Shown here piece by piece: positions 1-5,686 of a stretch of DNA of 5,686 bases. Position 1 is the stretch's first letter; each line of letters starts with the position of its first letter. Below the pieces are notes generated by a model. That model was not told the DNA's origin. It did no database searches and saw nothing but the letters and a program-made list of their open reading frames with translations. Where the stretch lies: the NCBI GenBank assembly GCA_902773165.1, contig CACYDO010000175.1, positions 1 through 5,686 of the forward strand. Reading direction: 5' to 3'. This stretch comes from an uncultured Ruminococcus sp. (GTDB taxonomy: Bacteria > Bacillota > Clostridia > Oscillospirales > Acutalibacteraceae). The translations under genes were made by a program, and so were the position numbers.

Positions 1-92
1 CCGCTGCCTATAGCCGTTTTGATATTATCGTAAAGCTGCTCGTAAAGCAGAGTATCCGACGTTTTGTCTACGCTCAGGAAATCGTAAAGCAT
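1..92 (-). CDS. MocR/GntR-type transcriptional regulator, N-terminal fragment (runs off left edge)
   Basis: Thirty codons are readable from an ATG at 92 towards the left edge. The peptide starts MLYDFLSVDK and continues LLYEQLYDNIKTAIGSG. The 'LYEQLYxxIKxAIxSG' pattern is typical of the first helix of a GntR-family winged-helix DNA-binding domain. The pattern is especially common in MocR-type proteins, which fuse that domain to an aminotransferase-like PLP-binding domain. The start is supported by an AGGAG ribosome site (plus-strand 100-104) seven bases upstream. MocR proteins usually act as cytoplasmic PLP- or amine-responsive regulators of neighbouring genes. The effector domain lies outside the window, so a short GntR/YtrA-type regulator without a PLP domain is also possible. 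The gene is separated from the upstream acetyltransferase by 101 bases and may have its own promoter. Confidence 0.72.
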   Translation of the reverse strand, partial: MLYDFLSVDKTSDTLLYEQLYDNIKTAIGS

Positions 93-164
93 TTTATCGC
101 TCCTATCATCTGGGTGGGGAGAATTTTTTCGGTAATTTTATCGTTTTTATGAGCTGTTCGCTAT

Positions 165-192
165 ATTATCAATTGCTGAAATAAACTAGCAA
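165..192 (-). promoter_or_regulatory. Possible promoter of the MocR/GntR-type regulator
   Basis: Read on the minus strand, a TTGCTA -35-like box (187-192) is followed after 16 bases by a GATAAT -10-like box (165-170). This would place a start near 158 and give a leader of about 65 bases before the ATG at 92. The boxes are imperfect (-35 four of six, -10 five of six) and the spacer is one base short. The first box lies at the very end of the acetyltransferase gene. Read-through from the upstream operon is an alternative. Confidence 0.35.
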
Positions 193-194
193 TT
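171..194. repeat. 7-bp inverted repeat between acetyltransferase and regulator
   Basis: AATTGCT (171-177) and AGCAATT (188-194) are perfect inverted arms separated by 10 bases. The element touches the acetyltransferase stop codon (TAA at 196-194) and covers the spacer and -35-like box of the candidate regulator promoter. No T-run follows in either direction, so it does not look like an intrinsic terminator. Its position suits an operator for autoregulation, but this is inference, and short AT-rich inverted repeats occur by chance. Confidence 0.4.
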
Positions 195-1018
195 TACTGA
201 AAAGCATAGATCTGATCGCCATCAAACGCGCGCCCGATCACCCAATTCCCCGTTACTTCAAATTTCATTTTCTCATAGATAGATATCTTCTTTTCTCGGT
301 GAAGAAAAACTTCTCTTCCGGATTTGCATATCTCGTTTACCGCTGCCGCCAAAAGATATTCCGCTAAGCCGTTGCGCCTGTACTGCGTGTGTGTAACTAT
401 ATTCCCTATAACCGCGGCTGTATCGCTGCGTGCTGTGACGCTGAGCGAAGATACTATTCTATCTCCGTCATAGACCGCGTATACATCAGCAGCGCCGTGG
501 CGTATAAGGTGCGAAATATCGACGAAATATTCATCAAACTCACCTAAAGAAAGCATAGAGCTTTCTCCTGCGGAATAATAATGCTCCCTTAACAGATCGT
601 AAACCTTTCTCAGCTGACGCATTTCACCTGTGAGCCGTTTGCAGCGAAGACCCTCGGGGAGGATAGGAATATCCGTTATCATGTGTGTGCAGATCATTGT
701 TTCACCCGATACTTCTATCATATTTTTCGGTTTAATTTCCAAAGCTGCGTCGGCAAAAATTATTTTCGGAGAAAGCATTTCTATAAACCCTCGTATTTCC
801 TCACTGCATTTTCCGCATATAACGACAGTATTGTAATATCGGCTCAAAGCGCAGACAGCCCTGCCGTTTTCACGGCAGAGCCAGGTATCAAGAAAGTTAT
901 ATTGTTTCCCACGGTACGCGGAATAGTATGCCGCTATCCGTGCGCCGTATGGAGAATGTTCGCATACTTTGTTCAGCTCCGTAGCGAAGCTATGGCTGAA
1001 ATCGTCTGCACAAATCAT
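194..1018 (-). CDS. GNAT-family N-acetyltransferase
   Basis: This 274-residue protein has a GNAT fold in its C-terminal half (about residues 125-260). The acetyl-CoA loop is visible as VIGNIVTHTQYRRNGLAEYL (204-223), with the R-R-x-G-x-A pyrophosphate-binding pattern at 214-219. A late ISIYEKMKF segment (245-253) resembles the usual 'YEKxGF' at the end of the domain. The family moves an acetyl group from acetyl-CoA to an amine; the substrate here cannot be told. Residues 1-120 match no domain I recognise. They are cysteine-rich, with a CGKC pair at 68-71, and could be a degenerate second GNAT fold. No signal peptide or membrane segment is seen. The ATG overlaps the TGA of the upstream M42 gene (ATGA, 1015-1018) and only a weak ribosome site (AGGCGG) lies about ten bases upstream. 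Translation is therefore probably coupled to that gene. Confidence 0.85.
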   Translation of the reverse strand: MICADDFSHSFATELNKVCEHSPYGARIAAYYSAYRGKQYNFLDTWLCRENGRAVCALSRYYNTVVICGKCSEEIRGFIEMLSPKIIFADAALEIKPKNMIEVSGETMICTHMITDIPILPEGLRCKRLTGEMRQLRKVYDLLREHYYSAGESSMLSLGEFDEYFVDISHLIRHGAADVYAVYDGDRIVSSLSVTARSDTAAVIGNIVTHTQYRRNGLAEYLLAAAVNEICKSGREVFLHREKKISIYEKMKFEVTGNWVIGRAFDGDQIYAFQ

Positions 1019-2046
1019 GATTCAAGACCGCCTGCAATGCGATTCGCAAGTGCTTTTACAGTTTTCTCAACGGCGATCAGATCTTCCTTGTAAGCAACAG
1101 TATGCGGCGAATGGAGATATCTGCACGGCAATGACACCGCAATTGTGCGAACGCCGCTTCTTGTGACCGAAATAACGCCGGAATCGTTGCCGCCTGCAAC
1201 AGCCTGTTTAGCCTGTGCCTTTACTCCTGCATTTTTTGCCGCTGCAAATGCTTCTCGGTAAAGCTCTTTATCGTAAATTGTACGCCTGTCCATAAATGAA
1301 ATAACAGCGCCCTCTCCAAGACGACAAACCTGCTTGCTTTCGTCAACATCGGGGATATCAGCCGCCGTAGTCGTTTCAACGACGATCGCAAAATCGGGGT
1401 CAACAGAGTATGCGGCAGTTTTTGCGCCGCGCAGACCTACCTCCTCCTGAACAACAAATGTAAAATACATATCATAAGGAAGCTCGCTCTTTATCATTTC
1501 GATAAGCACCGCGCAGCCTGCCCTGTCGTCAAGCGCCTTTGCTGTGATGGAAGTGCCGTTGTCCTCGTAATAGCCCTCAAATGCAGCTAACTCGCCGATA
1601 GTAATATGATTCTCCGCGTCTTCTTTATCCTTTGCGCCGATATCGGCGTACATTTCGGAAAGCTTAGGTATTTTATTTCTTCCCTCGCTGTCAAGCAGAT
1701 GTATCGGCTTAACGCCGAAAACGCCGAAAATATCCGAATCACACAGGCGAATACGCTTTCCCGGGATAACCCGTCTGTCGATACCGCCGACTTCGTCAAC
1801 GCAAAGAGTACCATCGGCGTTTACATGAGTGATGATAAAGCCTACTTCGTCCATATGCGCAGAAAGAAGCAGTTTGTTTACAGGGCGTTCCCTGCCCTTT
1901 TTAAACACGATAAGATTACCTGAGCTGTCCGTTTCAATGCTGTCAGCATATTTTTCTATCTCGGAAATAATAAGTTCCCTAACTCTGCCCTCATCGGAAG
2001 AAACTCCGTCTGTAAGACAAAGCTTTTTCAGTATATTCAAATCCAT
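1015..2046 (-). CDS. M42-family metallo-aminopeptidase, copy A (promoter-distal)
   Basis: At 343 residues this is the usual length for M42 (TET/FrvX-like) aminopeptidases. These are cytosolic enzymes with two metal ions that trim residues from short peptides and commonly assemble into tetrahedral dodecamers. Expected residues are visible: H64 and D66 in SAHMDEVGF, bridging D173 in ALDDRAG, catalytic E201 and ligand E202 in VQEEVGLRGA, E224 in VVETTTAAD, and H312 in RYLHSPH. A GGNDSG segment (285-290) stands where many relatives have GGTDA. Residue 224 is Glu where the neighbouring paralogue has Asp. Some relatives are annotated as glucanases (CelM/FrvX), but the peptidase role is better supported. 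The ATG follows a G-rich ribosome site (GGGGGAA, 2051-2057). The gene starts 12 bases after the other M42 gene and overlaps the acetyltransferase start by four bases. Substrate specificity cannot be assigned. Confidence 0.92.
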   Translation of the reverse strand: MDLNILKKLCLTDGVSSDEGRVRELIISEIEKYADSIETDSSGNLIVFKKGRERPVNKLLLSAHMDEVGFIITHVNADGTLCVDEVGGIDRRVIPGKRIRLCDSDIFGVFGVKPIHLLDSEGRNKIPKLSEMYADIGAKDKEDAENHITIGELAAFEGYYEDNGTSITAKALDDRAGCAVLIEMIKSELPYDMYFTFVVQEEVGLRGAKTAAYSVDPDFAIVVETTTAADIPDVDESKQVCRLGEGAVISFMDRRTIYDKELYREAFAAAKNAGVKAQAKQAVAGGNDSGVISVTRSGVRTIAVSLPCRYLHSPHTVAYKEDLIAVEKTVKALANRIAGGLES

Positions 2047-2058
2047 TTTCTTCCCCCG

Positions 2059-3069
2059 TCAGCACGCTGCTTTGATATATTCGTAAATAAGACGCGCTGT
2101 ATTTTCAATATCGTCTAAGCTAACTATCTCAGCCCCGGTATGCATATTTCTCTGCGGCACTGAAACGACCGCTGTCGGAATACCGCTTTTTACGATAGAT
2201 ATCTTATCTGCATTCGTTCCGGTAAGACTTCCTGTAACTTCAAGCTGGAAAGGAATATCCTTCTCCTTTGCAAGAGAGATAAGACGATACGACATTTTCC
2301 TTGAAAGAACGGGAGAAATGCAGATCATGCCGCCGCCTCCGAGCTTTCCGCTTTCATATTCGGCAACGCCCCTCTGCGAAGCAAAGCTTACGTCAACAGC
2401 AACGGCTTCATCGGGTTCGACCGAAAATGCGGCGGTTGAAGCGCCTTTGCCGTATGTTTCCTCCTGAGAAGTAAACGCAAGAGTTACGCCCGACTTTACA
2501 GGAGACGCTTTAATAAGCTCGGCAATGCGTATAAGCAATGCGCAGCAGGCTCTGTTGTCAGTTGAGCTGCATGTAAATCTGTCGTTGAGCAGGCTTATCG
2601 GCGAAACATCATAAGCAACGACATCTCCCACAGAAACAAGCTCGCGGACGCGCTCTGCCGGCAGACCCGTATCTAGATAGATTGCGTCGGAGGAAGGAGC
2701 TTTATCCTCACCTCCATCGGCAAGGTGCGGCGGAAGGCAGCACACAACAGCGGTGATCTCGCCGCTGTCGGTAAGTACCTTAAAGCGGCTGTCATTTGCA
2801 ACGCGATAATCCATACCGCCGCATGGAGCGACTTTTAAAAAGCCATTTTCATTGATATATGTAACTATGTATCCGATCTCGTCAAGATGTGCGTCAAGCA
2901 TAATATTATGAGCAGAGGTATCTCCGATAGACGCAATAACGTTATTATTCGCGTCAATAACAACGCTGTCGGCAAACGGAGCTATTTCCTCTTTTATAAG
3001 TGAGCAAACGCTTTCTTCACGACCGGAAACTCCTTTTGCAAGGCATAGCTTTTTCAGCAGTTCGATCAT
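2059..3069 (-). CDS. M42-family metallo-aminopeptidase, copy B (promoter-proximal)
   Basis: This 336-residue protein is a paralogue of the next gene. Both open with a shared LKKLCL..GVS segment and keep the same motif order. Metal and catalytic residues typical of M42 peptidases are present: H61 and D63 in DAHLDEIGY, D171 in STDNRA, E203 and E204 in SQEETYGKGA, D226 in VAVDVS, and H310 in QRNMHTGAE. A GTNAD segment (284-288) corresponds to the family's GTDA region. The protein should be a soluble cytosolic peptidase with two metal ions. The start follows an AGAGGGG ribosome site (3076-3082) whose first base is the last base of the murD stop codon, six bases before the ATG. The gene lies 12 bases downstream of murD, so the two are surely co-transcribed. 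The sequence differs clearly from copy A, pointing to an old duplication or separate acquisition and possibly different peptide preference. This copy looks active, not decayed. Confidence 0.92.
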   Translation of the reverse strand: MIELLKKLCLAKGVSGREESVCSLIKEEIAPFADSVVIDANNNVIASIGDTSAHNIMLDAHLDEIGYIVTYINENGFLKVAPCGGMDYRVANDSRFKVLTDSGEITAVVCCLPPHLADGGEDKAPSSDAIYLDTGLPAERVRELVSVGDVVAYDVSPISLLNDRFTCSSTDNRACCALLIRIAELIKASPVKSGVTLAFTSQEETYGKGASTAAFSVEPDEAVAVDVSFASQRGVAEYESGKLGGGGMICISPVLSRKMSYRLISLAKEKDIPFQLEVTGSLTGTNADKISIVKSGIPTAVVSVPQRNMHTGAEIVSLDDIENTARLIYEYIKAAC

Positions 3070-3081
3070 TTCGCACCCCTC

Positions 3082-4473
3082 TTAAAGCTTATTCACGAGA
3101 GATTTGAAATGCTCGCCTCTCTCTTCGAAATTCTTATACAGGTCAAAGCTTGCGCTTGCCGGTGACAGTGAAACCTTATCTCCCGGCTTTGCGGCATTTC
3201 TTGCGGCGTTTACAGCCTCTTCCATGCTGTCTGCCTCGATGATAACAGGGCAATTTTCCTTATATTCCGGTGCATTGAGAATAGCTGTCTTGATTTTTTC
3301 GGCAGTAGCGCCCATGATTATCGCTGTCTTGACCTTTTTGCAGATAAGTCTGCCGAGATCGGTATAATCAAGATGCTTGTCGTAGCCGCCGAGGATAACG
3401 ATCATTTTTTCATCGTAAAGCGAGAGAGTACCGAGAGCCGTTCTCGTCGGACTTGAAGCGATAGAATCGTTGTAATAGCTTACGCCGTCAAGCTCGCGGA
3501 CAAACTCATTTCTGTGGGCAACTCCTCCGAAGCTGCTTGCAACGGAAACGATCGTTGAAACAGATACATATCCCCAAACGGCAGCGATCGCCGCAAGGTA
3601 GTTTTCTACGTTATGAAGACCGGGAATTTTAATATCTGACTTATTCATAACGAACGTTTCTGCGCCATTCTTAACAAAGAAAAGATCGCCGTTTTCGTTC
3701 ATATAAGCTCCGTTTTCGACCTTGCTTCTGCGCGAGAATTTCAGCAGCTCTCCGCGCACATTCTCCGAGAATGAATTGGAAATATCGTTGTCAAGATTGA
3801 GCACGCTTCTTGAAAATGCGCTCTGATGGAGAACAATATTGCGCTTTGCGTCGATATACTCCTGCATATCCTTATGTATATCAAGGTGATTCGGAGCAAG
3901 ATTTGTAACGACTGCGACATCGGGACTTTCGCGCATGGAAATAAGCTGAAAGCTTGAAAGCTCGACTACTGCGAAGTCGTTTTCGTTAATTGTTTCGATC
4001 TCAGGGAGCAGCGGTTTTCCAATATTGCCGCCGAGGTGAACTGTCCTGCCCTCAGCCTTTAAAAACTCGGAGATAACGGTTGTAGTGGTTGTTTTTCCGT
4101 CACTGCCGGTAACAGCGATTATCTTGCACGGGCAAAGATCGAAGAAAACTTCCATCTCAGAAGTAACGACAACGCCTCGTGACCGCATTGCATCGATCTC
4201 CGGGGTAAAGAACTTCATGCCCGGAGTTCTGAAAAAGATATCCGCGTCAAGGTCAGAAATATAATTTTCTCCGAGAGAAAGAACTGCGCCGTTTTTTTCG
4301 GCTTCATCGGCAGCTGCACCGAGCTGCTCACGGCTGCGCTTGTCGCAGGCAATTACCTGTGCGCCGTATTTTGTAAACAGCGGAATAAGCGGAAGATGGC
4401 TTCTGCCCATGCCGCAAAGGGCAATTTTTTTACCCTTTATTCCATTAAAAAATGCTTTTGTTTTTGCGTTCAT
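3082..4473 (-). CDS. murD: UDP-N-acetylmuramoyl-L-alanine--D-glutamate ligase (MurD)
   Basis: MurD joins D-glutamate to UDP-MurNAc-L-Ala with ATP hydrolysis, a cytoplasmic step of peptidoglycan synthesis. The 463 residues carry all three Mur ligase domains. The N-terminal UDP-binding Rossmann fold contains GMGRSHLP (21-28). The central ATPase has the P-loop TGSDGKTTTTT (122-132), GGNIGKPLL (148-156), ELSSFQL (171-177) and NLAPNHLDIH (191-200), with K210 in DAK as the probable carbamylated lysine. The C-terminal domain has HRNEF (320-324), GGYDK (362-366) and SPASASFDLYKNFEERG (437-453). The last of these resembles the E. coli D-Glu site, with S442 and F449 matching S415 and F422 there. NDSIASSPTR (335-344) has Ile where E. 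coli has Lys319; I believe this is normal for clostridial MurD. The ATG has a TGAGG ribosome site seven bases upstream. It is the first gene of its operon, behind a near-consensus promoter, and no other mur or fts genes are in the window. Confidence 0.96.
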   Translation of the reverse strand: MNAKTKAFFNGIKGKKIALCGMGRSHLPLIPLFTKYGAQVIACDKRSREQLGAAADEAEKNGAVLSLGENYISDLDADIFFRTPGMKFFTPEIDAMRSRGVVVTSEMEVFFDLCPCKIIAVTGSDGKTTTTTVISEFLKAEGRTVHLGGNIGKPLLPEIETINENDFAVVELSSFQLISMRESPDVAVVTNLAPNHLDIHKDMQEYIDAKRNIVLHQSAFSRSVLNLDNDISNSFSENVRGELLKFSRRSKVENGAYMNENGDLFFVKNGAETFVMNKSDIKIPGLHNVENYLAAIAAVWGYVSVSTIVSVASSFGGVAHRNEFVRELDGVSYYNDSIASSPTRTALGTLSLYDEKMIVILGGYDKHLDYTDLGRLICKKVKTAIIMGATAEKIKTAILNAPEYKENCPVIIEADSMEEAVNAARNAAKPGDKVSLSPASASFDLYKNFEERGEHFKSLVNKL

Positions 4474-4530
4474 TTTTATGCCTCACTGTATTTTTATAGC
4501 TTCTAAAGCTTAAATATTGAATATAATATA

Positions 4531-4559
4531 ATTATATGATAAAATTTACAAGATTTCAA
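4531..4559 (-). promoter_or_regulatory. Promoter of the murD-M42-M42-GNAT operon
   Basis: On the minus strand a TTGAAA -35 box (4554-4559) is followed after exactly 17 bases by a perfect TATAAT -10 box (4531-4536). This is a near-consensus housekeeping (sigma-A type) promoter. The predicted start, near 4524, gives a leader of about 50 bases to the murD ATG. The surrounding DNA is very AT-rich, which raises the rate of chance matches. Even so, the box quality, spacing and position make this the best promoter in the window. Confidence 0.8.
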
Positions 4560-4592
4560 CCTTTTTATTAAAATTTCGTAATCTTTATAGGC

Positions 4593-4620
4593 GTTATAAG
4601 CTTATTCCAAACAATATCAA
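4593..4620 (-). promoter_or_regulatory. Weak upstream promoter candidate for murD
   Basis: TTGATA (4615-4620) and TATAAC (4593-4598) are separated by 16 bases on the minus strand. The perfect 10-bp palindrome ATAAGCTTAT (4596-4605) overlaps the -10-like box, an arrangement that could serve as an operator. In DNA this AT-rich such matches are expected by chance, so support is weak compared with the downstream promoter. Confidence 0.25.
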
Positions 4621-4629
4621 ATTATCAAT

Positions 4630-4655
4630 CTTTATAATTTTCACAAATAATAAAG
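4630..4655 (-). terminator. AT-rich stem-loop just downstream of ispE (weak terminator or mRNA 3'-end hairpin)
   Basis: Arms 4630-4640 and 4645-4655 form an 11-bp stem with one internal mismatch, closed by a four-base loop that reads GTGA on the transcribed minus strand. GTGA fits the stable GNRA tetraloop pattern. The hairpin begins seven bases after the ispE stop codon. The stem is almost all A-T pairs and no clear T-run follows, so it is not a classical intrinsic terminator. It may mark or protect the 3' end of the ispE message, or termination may be incomplete with read-through into murD. Confidence 0.35.
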
Positions 4656-4662
4656 AATTCAT

Positions 4663-5532
4663 TTATGATTTTGAAGACGAAATACGCGGTAACGGCTTAA
4701 CGCAAACGGCGAACGGATAAAGCTTTTTCATTTCATTTACGCAGAGAGAAGCCTTATTTTCATCGTCAAAAACAGCGAAAACAGCCGAGCCGCTGCCGCT
4801 CATGCAAGCGCCCAGACAGCCGTCGTACATTTTCAGTGAATCAGTCAGCGCTTTTATCTCGGGAATATCGAGAGCTTCCTCAAAATCGTTATAAAGCCGA
4901 GCGGCGATCAGGTTAATATCGTCCAACCCTGCAAGCATATTATCGGTTGAAGGAGAGCTTTTGTAATCGGTGCGGTCAACAGCGCCGTAAGCATGTGCGG
5001 TAGAAATGCCGACAGGCGGTTTAACAACGACAAAGAAGCAGTCGGGGATATCGGGCAAAGGAGTCAGCTTTTCGCCGATACCTTCGGCAAGCGCCGTACC
5101 GCCCATAAGGCAGAACGGTATATCAGCGCCGACGCTAGCGCCTGTTTTATAAAGAATTTCTTTTGTAAGCGGAAAACCGTACAACTCGTTAAGCCCCTGC
5201 AAAACGGCTGCACCATCTGCGCTGCCTCCTGCAAGACCTGCCTGAACGGGGATATTTTTGACTATATCTATATGAAGTCCTGTGGGGTTAATACCGGCGG
5301 CTTTAAAGAAGGCGCGCGCGCATTTAACTGCGACATTGCTATCATCGCAGGGGATTCCGGCTTTATCGCATGAGATAGTAATATTTCCCGAATCATTCTG
5401 CGAAAGCGTAACTATCTCGCAAAGGTCTATCGTCTGCATAACAGATCTCAGATCATGATAGCCGTCCGGACGCTTGCCCGTTATATCAAGAGTAAGATTT
5501 ATCTTTGCCGCTGATCTTACCGTAATTGTCAT
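4663..5532 (-). CDS. ispE: 4-diphosphocytidyl-2-C-methyl-D-erythritol kinase (IspE)
   Basis: IspE phosphorylates the 2-hydroxyl of CDP-methylerythritol with ATP. This is the fourth step of the non-mevalonate (MEP) route to IPP and DMAPP, and it takes place in the cytosol. The 289 residues are full length for this GHMP kinase. The substrate segment SAAKINLTLDITGKRPDGYH (7-26) includes K10 and H26. The ATP loop is PVQAGLAGGSADGAA (95-109), catalytic D137 lies in GADIPFCLMGG (135-145), and the third GHMP motif GACMSGSGSAVFAVF is at 241-255. No key residue looks lost. The start is firm: a GGAGGAA ribosome site (5538-5544) lies seven bases before the ATG (counted from GGAGG), behind a good promoter. 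It seems to be transcribed alone or with partial read-through into murD. IPP-derived undecaprenyl phosphate carries wall precursors, which is a functional tie to murD. Confidence 0.96.
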   Translation of the reverse strand: MTITVRSAAKINLTLDITGKRPDGYHDLRSVMQTIDLCEIVTLSQNDSGNITISCDKAGIPCDDSNVAVKCARAFFKAAGINPTGLHIDIVKNIPVQAGLAGGSADGAAVLQGLNELYGFPLTKEILYKTGASVGADIPFCLMGGTALAEGIGEKLTPLPDIPDCFFVVVKPPVGISTAHAYGAVDRTDYKSSPSTDNMLAGLDDINLIAARLYNDFEEALDIPEIKALTDSLKMYDGCLGACMSGSGSAVFAVFDDENKASLCVNEMKKLYPFAVCVKPLPRISSSKS

Positions 5533-5563
5533 ACTTATTCCTCCAAATATTATGATATCTCAT

Positions 5564-5592
5564 ATTTTACACCATATCCACCCAAAATTCAA
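5564..5592 (-). promoter_or_regulatory. Promoter of ispE
   Basis: On the minus strand TTGAAT (5587-5592) and TAAAAT (5564-5569) are separated by exactly 17 bases. The matches to consensus are four of six and five of six. The predicted start near 5557 gives a short leader of about 24 bases, enough for the GGAGGAA ribosome site and the ATG at 5532. Nothing in the leader suggests a riboswitch or attenuator. Confidence 0.65.
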
Positions 5593-5686
5593 CTACCTCT
5601 GGTCGGGTCGGCAAGCGCCGACAGGCAGTTCCGATTTTACTTTGTTGTGGCGGTCAGTTAGTCTCCGCGTTTTGGGTTGCCCACTA
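5593..5686. repeat. GC-rich non-coding block at right edge, possible dispersed intergenic repeat
   Basis: This stretch is about 56% G+C by hand count, against about 20% for the other large gap, and changes abruptly at the ispE promoter. It holds a perfect 6-bp inverted repeat GTCGGC/GCCGAC (5607-5612 and 5617-5622) with a four-base loop, preceded by a partial direct repeat (GGTCGG, GTCGGC). A second small inverted motif, TGGGTTGCCCA, lies close to the edge. No T-run follows the hairpin on either strand. The look is that of short dispersed intergenic repeats found in many ruminococcal genomes, but one copy cannot prove repetition, and the block continues beyond the window. Confidence 0.35.

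Larger units (their letters stand above)
4474..4662. other. AT-rich intergenic region between ispE and murD
   Basis: This 189-base gap is about 20% G+C by hand count and has no supportable reading frame. In minus-strand order it holds an AT-rich stem-loop after ispE, a weak promoter candidate overlapped by the 10-bp palindrome ATAAGCTTAT (4596-4605), and the main murD promoter. It ends in a leader of about 50 bases with a small AGCTT/AAGCT hairpin (4498-4510) and the murD ribosome site. The composition fits a promoter and regulatory spacer. Confidence 0.6.

Noticed and set aside
683..1093. 136-residue plus-strand reading frame over the acetyltransferase
   Set aside because: It lies antisense to a well-supported GNAT gene, has no ribosome site or recognisable motif, and spans the ATGA junction of two real genes.
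1606..1923. 105-residue plus-strand reading frame inside M42 copy A
   Set aside because: It is antisense to conserved peptidase sequence and has no motif or promoter of its own.
1015..2046. Copy A as an endoglucanase (CelM-type annotation)
   Set aside because: The residues present are the metal and catalytic set of M42 aminopeptidases, no carbohydrate-binding module or signal peptide is present, and glucanase labels in this family are widely regarded as doubtful.
4993..5373. 126-residue plus-strand reading frame inside ispE
   Set aside because: It is antisense to conserved GHMP kinase motifs and its translation shows no family pattern; it is a shadow frame.
5607..5622. GTCGGC/GCCGAC hairpin as an intrinsic terminator
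   Set aside because: No T-run follows the stem on either strand within the expected distance.
5594..5686. Open minus-strand frame through the right edge, ending in TAG before the ispE promoter, as the 3' end of an upstream gene
   Set aside because: The roughly 30-codon frame resembles no protein family, and the plus strand is also open for more than 20 codons there. The hairpin content fits non-coding DNA better. A gene end cannot be fully excluded without more sequence.
1..5686. CRISPR array, insertion sequence, tRNA/rRNA or defence/toxin system
   Set aside because: No spaced direct repeats, transposase motifs, terminal inverted repeats, RNA gene signatures or toxin-antitoxin pairs were seen; coding DNA fills most of the window with ordinary enzymes.

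Overview
The window reads as a compact, mostly housekeeping stretch of a low-to-mid GC Gram-positive chromosome. It is probably a Clostridia member of the Ruminococcus/Oscillospiraceae type. The reasons are strong GGAGG-type ribosome sites, sigma-A-like promoters with 17-base spacers, a clostridial-style MurD (TGSDGKTTTTT loop and NDSIASSPTR in the C-terminal domain) and a MocR/GntR-type regulator start. The exact genus is inference. Every gene I can support lies on the minus strand, so transcription runs from right to left.

Layout in the direction of transcription: (1) 5593-5686 is a GC-rich non-coding block (about 56% G+C) with a 6-bp inverted repeat, possibly part of a dispersed intergenic repeat. 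(2) A clear promoter (5564-5592) drives ispE (5532-4663), which encodes the CDP-methylerythritol kinase of the MEP isoprenoid pathway. (3) A 189-base gap of about 20% G+C (4474-4662) holds an AT-rich stem-loop just after ispE, a weak upstream promoter candidate and a near-consensus promoter (4531-4559). (4) That promoter appears to drive a four-gene operon: murD (4473-3082), two tandem M42-family metallo-aminopeptidase paralogues (3069-2059 and 2046-1015), and a GNAT-family acetyltransferase (1018-194). The first two junctions are both 12-base linkers carrying a ribosome site, and the last is a 4-base ATGA overlap. (5) A 101-base gap carries a possible promoter overlapped by a 7-bp inverted repeat. 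(6) The first 30 codons of a MocR/GntR-type regulator run off the left edge.

The two best-defined genes both support wall synthesis. IspE supplies isoprenoid precursors, including those for the undecaprenyl carrier, and MurD adds D-glutamate to UDP-MurNAc-L-Ala. The M42 enzymes are expected to be cytosolic and to trim short peptides. Their tight coupling to murD suggests, without proving, a link between wall precursor synthesis and peptide turnover. I see no mobile element, CRISPR array, RNA gene or defence system. The less ordinary points are the murD-M42-M42-GNAT gene order, the divergence of the two M42 paralogues at metal-site residues, and the structured intergenic regions.
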